Below are positions 34,167 through 43,150 of a DNA stretch of 51,310 nucleotides, piece by piece (position 1 is the stretch's first letter; every line of letters begins with the position of its first letter). The translations under genes and the position numbers were made by a program. The DNA comes from an uncultured Pseudomonadota bacterium. GTDB taxonomy: Bacteria; Pseudomonadota; Alphaproteobacteria; RF32; CAG-239. The stretch is from positions 1 through 51,310 of the forward strand of contig CASEQD010000017.1 in NCBI GenBank assembly GCA_949289935.1, given 5' to 3'. The notes under the pieces were generated by a model. It was given only the letters and a program-made list of their open reading frames with translations. It searched no databases and was not told where the DNA came from.

Positions 34167-35788
34167 CAAATTTCTATTATGGATTAACATTATACCATAT
34201 TTTATGCTGTGTTTTGCATAAAATTTTTTACAATCATAATAAGGCCGACATTATGATTTCCAATTTAACCGTAGATGCGCAAAAGCTGGCTGAAAATCTG
34301 AGAAAGAGCCAATTATTTGAATCTGTATATATTTTTGATGATATTAAAATCTTAAGCTCCAGGAAGAATAATCAATCAACCGAAGAAAAAATAAACCAAC
34401 AAAGCAGAGCTGTTGAAAATGAGCTTGAAATAAACTTAAAAGAATATGACGATTTATACATCTGCGCAGATCATTTTCCTTTAGGAATTTATTGTGCTGT
34501 CAACAATATTCCTTATAACTATTTTGAGGATGGATGTGGACAATATTCGCGTCGTTTTGAGACTATTAACACCTTAGCAGATGAACTTCAAAAAAATACT
34601 GTCCTGAAATACAATCTTTTTGGAAATAATGACAATATTATTAAACGTTTTATCGACATCCGTACTCAAAATAATTGTTATATTCGAACAGATAAAGACT
34701 GTGACTTTTCTCCGCGCTGCATTATAAAAAAGTTAAGTAAAAAACAAAGAAATTTAATTCAGGAAATATTTGATATTAATATACATTTTAATATTAATAA
34801 AAATTCAGCCTTGTTTTTACCACAGCATAATGTCAATCTAAAAACATTTACAATAGAAGAACAATTATATCAAACTTCTTTATTCCTCGACTTTTTTGCT
34901 TCAGATTTAGATATATATATCAAACCTCATCCCAACGACTGTTTTACGGATTATACCAAATTGGGAAGAAGCATTAATATTATCCCGGCCAAATTTCCTG
35001 TGGAATTAATGCTCCTGAGCTCATGCAAATTCAAAAGAGGAATTACGGCATGGAGCACATCCATTCATTCTTTATCTGAAATATTGCAGGAACAAATCTG
35101 CTTTACAGCAGAAATCGATAAATATTACAAAGATATTTACCGCTATTATGCCGTTGTAAAAATCATCCGGCAAATGGCAAATCAAAAGTTAAATATCTGC
35201 ACAAAATGGGTTTATTTGCCGTTATTGGAAAATATGTTACAATTTTGCGATAACTTAAATATCAATTATACCTTAACAGAAATTGAAGATGATTTTTCAA
35301 ACATAAATTCGAATGAACCTTCTGTTTTAATCATAGATGATAAATTTTCTTCAACGGTTCAATCTGCCGTAAATTTCGTAGAGGCACTGCTTGAACAAAT
35401 ACATACCGTTCCGGTTATCTTTATTAACAGCAATAATAACAACCTGTTTTTCAACGGACATGATTATTCAGTCTATAAAAACATGGGATGCTGGACGATT
35501 CACAAACAACCGTTGTATGAACCGGATATCTATTCGGACATAGATTTTGATGATGAAAAAATTTGGTTTTACATTGAGGATAACGCGATGAAAAATAAAA
35601 TTGAAAATGTCAGTTATATCAAAGAACTACCCTGTTCAAAGATAGTTACTTATACAAATACAATCGATGAAAGCTTCCAAATGCCGGACAAAAATGCGGT
35701 CTATCGCAACATAAAAATGTTAGAAGGAATTTTAGAAGCCACGCAATCCCGGCTGGATTCTGAAATAAAGGAACATCAGAATGACTAA
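34163..35788 (+). CDS. Sialyltransferase-like protein
   Basis: 541 residues. Two motifs typical of bacterial sialyltransferases are present: D/E-D/E-G as YFEDG (EDG at 122-124) and HP as KPHP (254-257), followed by a Ser/Thr site in AWSTS (296-300). These bind CMP-sialic acid in GT38/GT52/GT80 enzymes. The remaining C-terminal part (about 350-541) is not recognised. It overlaps the HAD gene upstream by four bases and the NeuA-like gene downstream by eight. With NeuB and NeuA in the operon, transfer of a nonulosonic acid is the simplest role. Very AT-rich. Confidence 0.65.
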   Translation: MTNFYYGLTLYHILCCVLHKIFYNHNKADIMISNLTVDAQKLAENLRKSQLFESVYIFDDIKILSSRKNNQSTEEKINQQSRAVENELEINLKEYDDLYICADHFPLGIYCAVNNIPYNYFEDGCGQYSRRFETINTLADELQKNTVLKYNLFGNNDNIIKRFIDIRTQNNCYIRTDKDCDFSPRCIIKKLSKKQRNLIQEIFDINIHFNINKNSALFLPQHNVNLKTFTIEEQLYQTSLFLDFFASDLDIYIKPHPNDCFTDYTKLGRSINIIPAKFPVELMLLSSCKFKRGITAWSTSIHSLSEILQEQICFTAEIDKYYKDIYRYYAVVKIIRQMANQKLNICTKWVYLPLLENMLQFCDNLNINYTLTEIEDDFSNINSNEPSVLIIDDKFSSTVQSAVNFVEALLEQIHTVPVIFINSNNNNLFFNGHDYSVYKNMGCWTIHKQPLYEPDIYSDIDFDDEKIWFYIEDNAMKNKIENVSYIKELPCSKIVTYTNTIDESFQMPDKNAVYRNIKMLEGILEATQSRLDSEIKEHQND

Positions 35789-36500
35789 TATTGCCTTCAT
35801 TCCTGTCAGAGGAGGCAGCAAATCCATTCCTTTAAAGAATATAAAACCCTTAAATGGAATGCCTCTGGTCTATTGGACGGCAAAAGCTGCGAACGATGCT
35901 GCCTGTATTGACAAAGTTGTTATTGCGACAGATAGTCCTGAAATAAAAAAGGCTGCAATAAATTTCAATTTACCCAAAGTTGAAATTTATGATAGAGATA
36001 AAAAAAACGCTCAAGACACTTCTTCGACTGAAAGCGTTATGTTGGAATATATAAATAAATCATCTCTTAACGACAGTGATTATTTTTTTCTGATTCAGGC
36101 TACATCTCCTTTATTAAGACATAACGATATAGAAAATATGTTGAAAAAATTAAAAGAAGACAGAGCGGATTCAGCTTTGTCTTGTGTAAGAACCAAAAGG
36201 TTTTATTGGTCTGAGAACGGAACAGCGTTAAATTACAATTATCAAAACCGTCCCCGCAGACAGGATTTTAAAGGTCTTATGATGGAAAACGGAGCATGTT
36301 ATATAAACAGTGTTGCCAATATAAAACAAAATAAAAATCGTCTTTCGGGAAAAATTTCCGTTTATGAAATGCCGGAATACACGGCAACCGAAATTGATGA
36401 ACCGGATGACTTTCTGATTATTGAAAAACTCATGAATAAATACCACTCTTCATTTAATAACCATTCAGATAAAAAACAAAACATAAAGGCCTTCCAATGA
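35781..36500 (+). CDS. NeuA-like acylneuraminate cytidylyltransferase
   Basis: 239 residues. It activates a nonulosonic acid with CTP to the CMP-sugar. The N-terminal nucleotide-binding motif IPVRGGSKSIPLKNIKPLNG and the DYFFLIQATSPLLR segment are diagnostic, followed by RRQDFKGLMMENGACYI and EIDEPDDFLIIE. The length matches the single-domain form. It overlaps both neighbours (eight bases upstream, four downstream). Confidence 0.9.
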   Translation: MTNIAFIPVRGGSKSIPLKNIKPLNGMPLVYWTAKAANDAACIDKVVIATDSPEIKKAAINFNLPKVEIYDRDKKNAQDTSSTESVMLEYINKSSLNDSDYFFLIQATSPLLRHNDIENMLKKLKEDRADSALSCVRTKRFYWSENGTALNYNYQNRPRRQDFKGLMMENGACYINSVANIKQNKNRLSGKISVYEMPEYTATEIDEPDDFLIIEKLMNKYHSSFNNHSDKKQNIKAFQ

Positions 36501-37420
36501 TAAACATCCTGTCATCTCAAAAATATGAATATCTGAAACAAAACATCTTAAAGCAGGCAGACTGTTTTAATGACATCCGCATGGAAACAGAGACATTTCC
36601 GGACGGCGAACATTATTGGAAAATTGCCACCCCCGAGCAATTACGCCGGAAACCGGCGGTTTATATTGCCGGAACCGTTGACGATGAAAGCATTTTTGAG
36701 CTGTATAATATTGCGTCGACTTTAGTGCGCGAACAATGTTCGTCTCTGCATATCGTCATCCCCTATTTTGGCTATTCGACAATGGAAAGAGCGATAAAAG
36801 ACGGCGAAGCTGTCACCGCCAAAAATATCGCTAATTTAATCAGCTCCGTTCCGCAAGCGCCTTTGGGAAATTTTGTTTACATGATGGATTTGCACTCGCT
36901 GGGAACACAATATTATTTTGAAAACACCATTCATCCCGTTCATATCACCTCATGGAATGTAATTAAAGAAATGCTGTCGCCGTTTGGCAAAAACATTGTT
37001 TTGGCTTCAACCGATATGGGCCGGGCGAAATGGATTGAAAAAATGGGCAACGAACTGCAGCTGGAAACGGCATATATTATGAAAAAACGTTTGTCAGGTT
37101 CCAAAACCGAGGTTGTGGCTCTCAATGCGGAAGTCAAAGATAAAGACATTGTAATTTTTGACGACATGATTCGTTCGGGAACATCATTAATCCACGCGGC
37201 GGAAGCCTATAAGAATGCCGGTGCAAACAATATTTACGTCATTACGGTTCACGGCATCTTTGTTTCGGGAGCATTGGAAAAACTGAAATCCTGCGGATTC
37301 ATAAAAAAGATTCTGTGCACCAACACCCATGCCAACACTCATAAAATAAATGATAATTTTATAGATGTTTATGACATTTCCAAAGTTATAAGCGAAAAAC
37401 TGAAATTATTGGAAAGATAA
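36497..37420 (+). CDS. PRPP synthetase-like protein in a glycan operon
   Basis: 307 residues of the ribose-phosphate pyrophosphokinase fold. The flag-like FPDGEHYWKI, the MMDLHSLGTQYYF segment (DLH-x-x-x-x-Q) and the PRPP-binding loop VIFDDMIRSGTSLIHAAE (219 on) are present. It is more divergent than housekeeping Prs proteins, so it is probably a specialised paralogue. As the last gene of the operon, overlapping neuA, it may supply PRPP as a ribose donor for the glycan. The fold is firm; the role is inference. Confidence 0.8.
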   Translation: MINILSSQKYEYLKQNILKQADCFNDIRMETETFPDGEHYWKIATPEQLRRKPAVYIAGTVDDESIFELYNIASTLVREQCSSLHIVIPYFGYSTMERAIKDGEAVTAKNIANLISSVPQAPLGNFVYMMDLHSLGTQYYFENTIHPVHITSWNVIKEMLSPFGKNIVLASTDMGRAKWIEKMGNELQLETAYIMKKRLSGSKTEVVALNAEVKDKDIVIFDDMIRSGTSLIHAAEAYKNAGANNIYVITVHGIFVSGALEKLKSCGFIKKILCTNTHANTHKINDNFIDVYDISKVISEKLKLLER

Positions 37421-37518
37421 CAATAAAAAGGAAGCAATCTGAATTAATTTGATTTTATTATGTAAATTTTATATTATTATTAAAGCATGATATGTTTCTT
37501 TATGAAAGATAATTTATA

Positions 37519-38127
37519 ATGGTTTTAGAAAACAAATTAAATATCACAAACCAAATTGAGCTGAATAAAGTTGAAGAAAAACTCAGTAAAAAAAAGGCTA
37601 AAAAGCTTTTTGACAGCGGTAAAATCAATCAGATAAAAGCCGGTACATTTGCCGGATTAAAACAAATTCATAAATATTTATTTGAAGATATTTATGATTT
37701 TGCCGGAAAAATACGCAATATCAACATATCTAAAGGCAATTTCAGATTTGCCCCGGTAATGTATTTGGAACAAGCTTTAAAGCATATTGATAAAATGCCG
37801 CAGTCAACTTTTGATGAAATTGTTGAAAAATATGTTGAAATGAATATCGCCCATCCTTTTAGAGAAGGAAATGGACGTGCTACCAGAATTTGGCTTGATT
37901 TAATCTTCAGGAAAGAGCTCAAAAAAGTTGTCGATTGGAATCAAATCAACAAAGAAGATTATCTGTCAGCAATGGAAAGAAGTCCTGTTAAAGATATTGA
38001 AATAAAACACCTCTTAAAAAATGCTCTGACCGATAAAATTAACGAGCGGGAAGTTTTTATGAAAGGCATTGACGTAAGTTATTATTACGAAGGCTACGAC
38101 GAATACGATATTCATAAATTGTTATAA
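37519..38127 (+). CDS. Fic-domain protein (AMP-transferase type)
   Basis: 202 residues. The active-site motif [12 protein letters not shown] begins at H112, a full Fic motif with the catalytic His and the phosphate-binding GNGR. Residues 50-75 ([21 protein letters not shown]) match the bacterial cell-filamentation type of Fic, as found in Helicobacter. It should transfer AMP from ATP to a hydroxyl group of a target protein. No antitoxin gene is adjacent. The C-terminus ([22 protein letters not shown]) is Tyr-rich. It is followed at once by the 125-bp repeat region. Confidence 0.88.
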   Translation: MVLENKLNITNQIELNKVEEKLSKKKAKKLFDSGKINQIKAGTFAGLKQIHKYLFEDIYDFAGKIRNINISKGNFRFAPVMYLEQALKHIDKMPQSTFDEIVEKYVEMNIAHPFREGNGRATRIWLDLIFRKELKKVVDWNQINKEDYLSAMERSPVKDIEIKHLLKNALTDKINEREVFMKGIDVSYYYEGYDEYDIHKLL

Positions 38128-38132
38128 TAATC

Positions 38133-38257
38133 CCCGTCCGCGACAACAAACCTGTGACGTTGGAGCGGGTAACGGAAGCGCTAAGCAAAAATGACTTTAA
38201 ATGTCATTTTTGTCTGCAAGCTCTTTGGAACATCTTATTGAGTTAGGCTGCGACAGA
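38133..38257 (+). repeat. 125-bp repeat, copy 1
   Basis: This stretch recurs at 38349-38473 with three differences, all in the first 30 bases. It contains a perfect hairpin (AAAAATGAC-TTTAAAT-GTCATTTTT) with a T-run, like a terminator, which would also end the Fic transcript. One frame reads as a protein tail (PVRDNKPVTLERVTEAL, ending in a stop), so the unit may be the 3' end of a gene copied together with its terminator. Confidence 0.85.
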
Positions 38258-38315
38258 AATGTCATTTTTGTCTGTAAGCTCTTTGGAACATCTTATTGAG
38301 TTAGGCTGCGACAGA
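38257..38315 (+). repeat. Partial repeat copy (last 59 bp of the unit)
   Basis: It repeats the last 59 bases of the 125-bp unit, starting inside the hairpin, with one difference. It directly follows copy 1, as if produced by slippage or unequal exchange at the hairpin. Confidence 0.85.
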
Positions 38316-38348
38316 AGCCGCAACGAAATTAGATGCCTAAGACCTATT

Positions 38349-38473
38349 CCCGTCCGCGACAACGAACCCGTGATGTTGGAGCGGGTAACGGAAGCGCTAA
38401 GCAAAAATGACTTTAAATGTCATTTTTGTCTGCAAGCTCTTTGGAACATCTTATTGAGTTAGGCTGCGACAGA
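38349..38473 (+). repeat. 125-bp repeat, copy 2
   Basis: Second full copy of the unit at 38133-38257, including the same terminator-like hairpin. The corresponding protein tail reads PVRDNEPVMLERVTEAL. The 33 bp before it (38316-38348) are unique. Confidence 0.85.
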
Positions 38474-38510
38474 TTTACACACTTCCGCCAAATCCGAAAA
38501 ATTTTCCGGC

Positions 38511-38539
38511 TTGACAAGCCCTCTCCCTCTGCCTAAAAT
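38511..38539 (+). promoter_or_regulatory. Promoter of the TspO-like gene
   Basis: TTGACA (38511-38516), 17-bp spacer, TAAAAT (38534-38539). It lies 31 nt before the ATG at 38571 and just after repeat copy 2. Confidence 0.75.
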
Positions 38540-38570
38540 CAAATCAAAATAACTGATGGGAAAATCTGCC

Positions 38571-39068
38571 ATGCCAAACATCAACAAATACCTGAAAGCC
38601 ATATATATCGTTGCCATTTTGCTTTTGACAGCCCATATTTCAAGAGTTTTTATCGACATCGGCATGATCAACTGGTACGAATTCAGCTACAAACCGGCCA
38701 TGACTCCCGTCAACGAAGTTTTCTCCATAATCTGGAGCATCTTGTATGTATTAATAGGAATCTCTCTTTTTCTTGCTATTTACGATTCGCCTTTTGAAGA
38801 AATATACAAATATAACAACGAATTTCTGTTGCAAATGGTTTTGCAATGCCTGTGGTGTTATGCATTTTTCGCCAAAGGACAGCTGCTGTGGGGATTTATC
38901 ATCACAATTCTGTTGGTTTTAACGGCTTTCCGCATGATTCGCATTTACAACGAGGCCGGGCGCTACAGCGGTGCATTCCTTTATCCTTACCTTCTTTGGC
39001 TGCTGTATGCCACTTATCTCAACCTCAATTTTGTAATTGAAATCGGCACATCTGCCGAAATTCAATAA
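38571..39068 (+). CDS. TspO/MBR-family membrane protein
   Basis: 165 residues from ATG 38571 (the frame opens at 38556). It has five membrane segments and the Trp/Tyr/Pro pattern of tryptophan-rich sensory (TspO) proteins: FSYKPAMTPVNEVFSIIWSILYVLIGISLFLA and LWLLYATYLNLNFV. TspO binds porphyrins and related ligands and regulates tetrapyrrole or stress responses in alphaproteobacteria. It has its own consensus promoter. Confidence 0.85.
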   Translation: MPNINKYLKAIYIVAILLLTAHISRVFIDIGMINWYEFSYKPAMTPVNEVFSIIWSILYVLIGISLFLAIYDSPFEEIYKYNNEFLLQMVLQCLWCYAFFAKGQLLWGFIITILLVLTAFRMIRIYNEAGRYSGAFLYPYLLWLLYATYLNLNFVIEIGTSAEIQ

Positions 39069-39100
39069 AAAACAGACGTTAAATTGCATATTTTACTAGA

Positions 39101-39162
39101 CTTTCCCAAAACTTTGCCCTAACTTTAGCAAAGTTAGTAAAACATATTTGTTTTTTGGGAAG
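39101..39162 (+). promoter_or_regulatory. Structured leader of alaS, possible attenuator or translation switch
   Basis: Two 7-bp hairpins share a strand: TAACTTT(39120-39126)/AAAGTTA(39130-39136) and ACTTTGC(39111-39117)/GCAAAGT(39128-39134), so they exclude each other. An outer stem pairs CTTTCCCAAAAC (39101-39112) with GTTTTTTGGGAAG (39150-39162), which contains the only Shine-Dalgarno-like GGGAAG before the alaS ATG. Confidence 0.45.
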
Positions 39163-39173
39163 TAAAATAAAAA

Positions 39174-41807
39174 ATGACTGCAACATTAAAAGATATCAGA
39201 AACACTTTCTTAAACTTCTTTGCTCAGCGCGGGCACAAAATAATCCCGTCTTCATCGCTGGTTCCGGATAACGACCCCACCCTGATGTTTACCAACTCGG
39301 GCATGGTTCAGTTCAAAAACATTTTCACCGGAAACGAGACCAGGGATTTCACCCGTGCCGCCACTTCCCAAAAGTCCGTACGCGCCGGTGGCAAACACAA
39401 TGACTTGGACAACGTCGGCTATACCGTACGCCACCACACGTTTTTCGAAATGCTCGGCAACTTTTCTTTCGGCGATTATTTCAAAGACGAAGCCATTGCC
39501 TGGGCATGGGAACTTGTAACCAAAGAATTCGCCCTGCCCGCAGACCGTTTGGCCGTAACCGTTTATCATAATGATGATGAAGCCTATAACATCTGGAAAA
39601 AAGTCTCCGGCCTGCCTGATGAACGCATCATCCGCATTGCGACCAAAGACAATTTCTGGCAAATGGGCGACACCGGCCCCTGCGGCCCCTGTTCCGAAAT
39701 TTTCTACGACCACGGCCCCGAAGTCTGGGGCGGGCTGCCCGGCACACCGGAAGAAGACGGTGATCGCTGGATTGAAATCTGGAATCTGGTATTTGACCAG
39801 TTTGAAGATCTGCCCGACGGCAGCCGCATTCCTCTGAAAAAGAAATGCATTGATACCGGCATGGGATTGGAGCGTATTTCCGCTATTTTGCAGGGTGTCC
39901 ATTCAAATTACGACATAGACCTTTTCCGCAACCTGATTAACGACATTTCCAAACTGGCGCCTAAAGAAGACCCTGAAGGACCTTATAAATCCTCTTTCAA
40001 TGTCATCGCCGACCACCTGCGCTCCACGGCATTTTTAATTGCCGACGGCGTTCTGCCGTCCAACGAAGGACGCGGCTATGTTCTGCGCCGCATTATGCGC
40101 CGCGCCATGCGTCATGCCTATATGCTTGGCGTCAAAGAACCGATGATATACAAACTTCTGCCCTCTCTGCAAAGGGAAATGGGCGAAGCATACCCCGAAC
40201 TTTACCGCGCGGAAGCTCTGATTACCGAAACCATTAAAGCCGAAGAAAGCCGTTTTCTGAAAACTCTCGATAAAGGGTTAAAGCTTTTGGACGATGCATC
40301 TCAAAACCTGAAAGCCGGTGACACGCTGAACGGCGAAACAGCTTTCAGACTTTACGACACTTATGGTTTTCCTCTTGATCTGACACAGGATGCCTTGCGT
40401 GCCAAAAACATCAAAGTCGACACCAGAGGCTTTGACGCCGCCATGGAAAAACAGCGCGAAGAAGCCCGCAAAAACTGGGCTGGTTCGGGAGATGCCGGAA
40501 CGGAAAAAGTATGGTTTGACGTTCAGGAAAAATGCGGAACAACCGAATTTCTGGGATATACGACCTTAAAAACCGATGCACGGGTAACCGCTCTGATCAA
40601 AGACGGACAAATTATCAACGCCGTCAGCGGCGGCGAATTTTATCTCATTGCCAACCAAACGCCGTTTTATGCCGAAATGGGCGGCCAGGTCGGCGACACC
40701 GGCATCATTTACAACACCGGCACCACAATTGAGGTAACAGACACCAAACACAAACTGGACGGGCTGTCCGTTCACTGTTGCAAACTGGTTAAAGGAATGG
40801 TCAAAACCGGAGATACGCTCACTTTTCACGTGCGGGAAGAACGGCGCCGCGACATCTGCGCCAACCATTCCGTAACCCATCTGGCTCACCGGGCTCTGCG
40901 CGATGTTCTTGGCGCACATGTCACTCAGAAAGGCTCTCTCGTAACGCCGGACAGAATGCGCTTTGACATTTCGCATCACAAACAAATCACTCCGGAAGAA
41001 TTGCGTCAGGTAGAAAACATCGTCAACACCGCCATCCGCCAAAATTACAAAGTAACCACCATTCTGATGACGCAGGAAGAAGCCGTCAAAAGCGGTGCCA
41101 TGGCATTGTTCGGCGAAAAATACGGCGAAGAAGTACGGGTTGTCTGCATGGGCAACGGTGAAGAAGAATTCTCCCGTGAGCTCTGTGGTGGCACGCACGT
41201 CAACTCTACCGGCGAAATCGGCTACTTCAACATCGTGAACGAAAGTGCGGTTGCTGCGGGCATCCGTCGTATAGAATGCGTAACCGGACGCGGTGCCGAA
41301 GAATACGTCCAGCATATGGAAGACAAACTGCGCGCCGTCGGACAAATTCTCAAGTCAGATGCCAACAGCCTGGAAAACCGGATAAAACAACTCCTTGACG
41401 AGAAGAAAAAACTCGAAACAGACCTTTTCAATCTGAAAAAGACCTTTGCCAACAGCAAAAGCGCCGACAACAGCGACAAAATTGAAACAGTCAACGGCAT
41501 CAAATTCATCGCCAAAATCATTCCCGACGTTCATCCCAAAGAGCTAAAAGCCTTTATTGACGAAATCAATAAAAACATCGGTTCCGGCATCACCGTTCTC
41601 GGCACAGACAAAGAAGGCAAAGCTTCTCTTGTCGTCGGCGTAACCAAAGACCTGACCGAAAAATATTCCGCCGTCGATTTGGTAAAAATCGGCTCGACGG
41701 CCGTTGGCGGACAGGGCGGCGGAGGACGTCCCGACATGGCTCAGGCCGGAGGCCCGGACGGGCATAAGCTGTCCGATGCTTTCAAAGCCATAAAAGCAGC
41801 AATCTGA
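39174..41807 (+). CDS. alaS: Alanyl-tRNA synthetase
   Basis: 877 residues, full length. It charges tRNA-Ala and edits mischarged Ser and Gly. The class II core starts at residue 1 ([17 protein letters not shown]), with [12 protein letters not shown] and the [16 protein letters not shown] motif. The editing domain has [11 protein letters not shown] and the zinc-site CGGTHV. The C-terminal C-Ala domain ends in [16 protein letters not shown]. It is preceded by a structured leader (39101-39162) and followed by a strong terminator, so it is a single-gene unit. Confidence 0.98.
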   Translation: MTATLKDIRNTFLNFFAQRGHKIIPSSSLVPDNDPTLMFTNSGMVQFKNIFTGNETRDFTRAATSQKSVRAGGKHNDLDNVGYTVRHHTFFEMLGNFSFGDYFKDEAIAWAWELVTKEFALPADRLAVTVYHNDDEAYNIWKKVSGLPDERIIRIATKDNFWQMGDTGPCGPCSEIFYDHGPEVWGGLPGTPEEDGDRWIEIWNLVFDQFEDLPDGSRIPLKKKCIDTGMGLERISAILQGVHSNYDIDLFRNLINDISKLAPKEDPEGPYKSSFNVIADHLRSTAFLIADGVLPSNEGRGYVLRRIMRRAMRHAYMLGVKEPMIYKLLPSLQREMGEAYPELYRAEALITETIKAEESRFLKTLDKGLKLLDDASQNLKAGDTLNGETAFRLYDTYGFPLDLTQDALRAKNIKVDTRGFDAAMEKQREEARKNWAGSGDAGTEKVWFDVQEKCGTTEFLGYTTLKTDARVTALIKDGQIINAVSGGEFYLIANQTPFYAEMGGQVGDTGIIYNTGTTIEVTDTKHKLDGLSVHCCKLVKGMVKTGDTLTFHVREERRRDICANHSVTHLAHRALRDVLGAHVTQKGSLVTPDRMRFDISHHKQITPEELRQVENIVNTAIRQNYKVTTILMTQEEAVKSGAMALFGEKYGEEVRVVCMGNGEEEFSRELCGGTHVNSTGEIGYFNIVNESAVAAGIRRIECVTGRGAEEYVQHMEDKLRAVGQILKSDANSLENRIKQLLDEKKKLETDLFNLKKTFANSKSADNSDKIETVNGIKFIAKIIPDVHPKELKAFIDEINKNIGSGITVLGTDKEGKASLVVGVTKDLTEKYSAVDLVKIGSTAVGGQGGGGRPDMAQAGGPDGHKLSDAFKAIKAAI

Positions 41808-41816
41808 TATAACAAA

Positions 41817-41840
41817 GAGCACCCAGCCCGGGTGCTTTTT
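41817..41840 (+). terminator. alaS terminator
   Basis: Stem AGCACCC/GGGTGCT with loop AGCCC, followed by TTTTT, ten bases after the alaS stop. Confidence 0.9.
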
Positions 41841-41921
41841 CATATAAAATAAAAAGCTGCCGCTCCAATTCACAAAGATTATGACGCCTCATAATCAGGA
41901 ATTGCGCAACAGCTCTTGTCT

Positions 41922-42095
41922 TCAGCCAATCAGCCATCCCAAACCGATTAGAATAAAGACACTCCACAAAAGAAGTCCGAAAAGGACTTCTATTGAGGCG
42001 TACAAACCTCCAATCAGTCTGAAAAGACAACCGGCGAGTCCTCGCAAAAAATAGATGCCCGCAAGGATGGACAGTATGAAAAACAAAGTTGCCAT
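41922..42095 (-). CDS. Small two-helix membrane protein, 57 residues
   Basis: Too short for usual ORF cut-offs. The minus strand from ATG 42095 reads MATLFFILSILAGIYFLRGL, then a short middle with Cys and Arg (AGCLFRLIGGLYASIEVLFG) and a second hydrophobic helix (LLLWSVFILIGLGWLIG) to a TGA at 41922. The clean two-helix pattern makes chance unlikely. There is no Shine-Dalgarno sequence; the leader is AT-rich, as for other small envelope genes here. An overlapping longer frame at 41782-42030 looks like noise. It is antisense-convergent with alaS. Function unknown. Confidence 0.5.
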   Translation of the reverse strand: MATLFFILSILAGIYFLRGLAGCLFRLIGGLYASIEVLFGLLLWSVFILIGLGWLIG

Positions 42096-42350
42096 ATATT
42101 TAAATTTTTTAATTAAACATCTGATTAACTTTGTAAGATATACGAGAAACCGTCAAAAACAGGAGCGACCCCGTAAATAACCTGTTTCACTCCACAAAAT
42201 AATAAACAAATTTAACTTTTCCATACTAATATATCTTACAAAATAAAGTATACCATATTTTCGTAAAAAAAACAATAACCTCCGAAACAGAAAACACCTC
42301 TGAGATAATAACATTTTGTTATTTTTTTTACCTCTGTACGAAAATAATGA
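42096..42350. other. AT-rich intergenic region
   Basis: No gene is seen between the 57-residue membrane protein and the promoter at 42351. On the minus strand a weak inverted repeat, AACAGG/CCTGTT (around 42159-42187), might be a leader structure. Otherwise nothing is recognised. Confidence 0.35.
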
Positions 42351-42410
42351 TTGAACAATTAGAAAATTCATGCTACACTAAATCAGTGATGATAAAGTGT
42401 GGAGGATGAA
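42351..42410 (+). promoter_or_regulatory. Promoter and conserved leader of Cys-rich secreted protein gene
   Basis: TTGAAC (42351-42356), 17-bp spacer, TACACT (42374-42379), then GTGATGATAA and GGAGGAT just before the ATG at 42411. The same layout (TTGCAT-17-TACATT, GTGATGATAA, GGAGGAT) recurs at 51201-51259. Confidence 0.65.
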
Positions 42411-43094
42411 ATGCGTGTGATTCTTTCCGCCGGCAAAAGGATTTATTTTACCCTGCTGGCTTCTTCTTTTATGTTCCCGATACAAGCTTTTGCCCAGTGC
42501 GTGGAAACGCAGAATTGCGCCGCACTTGGATATACCGATGCAAAAGATACCGGAAATTGTCTGAAATGCCCTTTCGGCAACACATGGGCCTGTGCCGGCG
42601 AGCAATGTGATGAGAGCTATAAATATGCTTGTATCAACAGCAATGAACAACCGGGAAATGATGAATGCGGCGGAAAATACAAAAGTTGCAATTGCGCTGC
42701 CGGTTATGAATGGAAAGGAACTTCTTGCCAAAAATCTTGTGATGACATCTGTTCCATCGGTTCAAAGGATGTGTGGTGTGATGGACTCGTTTATAAACAG
42801 CAAGCCTCCACAACAGAATGCGGAACCCCTTGTTACTACTGTTGTACAACGGAAATAAAACAGAAAGATTATGAGACACTCAGCTGTGATTGCATCAAAG
42901 AAGGAAATTCTTACACCATTTTAACCATGAGAAGAAAATACTACTATAACGGCTTGGGAGAAATAACGAGTACAAGCGACCATAAAAGGACATATGGAAG
43001 CTATGCAACAGAGGAAGAATGCCGCCAATCTCCTGATTTTGAATGGGAATGTAATTATAGTACATCCAATGTATATTATACAGATTGTGAATAA
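42411..43094 (+). CDS. Secreted cysteine-rich protein
   Basis: 227 residues from ATG 42411 (GGAGG five nt upstream; a GTG at 42399 overlaps the ribosome site). A signal peptide ends at about IQAFAQ. The mature part has more than 25 cysteines in closely spaced pairs (CDESYKYAC, CGGKYKSCNCAAGYEW, CDDICSIG, CGTPCYYCC), suggesting multiple disulfides or small EGF-like units in the periplasm or outside. I do not recognise a named family. It shares its promoter and leader with the gene starting at 51260. Confidence 0.7.
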   Translation: MRVILSAGKRIYFTLLASSFMFPIQAFAQCVETQNCAALGYTDAKDTGNCLKCPFGNTWACAGEQCDESYKYACINSNEQPGNDECGGKYKSCNCAAGYEWKGTSCQKSCDDICSIGSKDVWCDGLVYKQQASTTECGTPCYYCCTTEIKQKDYETLSCDCIKEGNSYTILTMRRKYYYNGLGEITSTSDHKRTYGSYATEEECRQSPDFEWECNYSTSNVYYTDCE

Positions 43095-43150
43095 AACAAA
43101 AACAACGGCGGCAACAGGCCGACACGCTTTTCCTCCCCGCACAACAGTCT

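Noticed and set aside
38133-38473. CRISPR array
   Set aside because: The repeat units are 125 bp, too long, too few and without regular spacers.
41782-42030. Minus-strand ORF of 82 codons after alaS
   Set aside because: It overlaps the alaS end and terminator and shows no pattern; the 57-codon frame at 41922-42095 is a better candidate.
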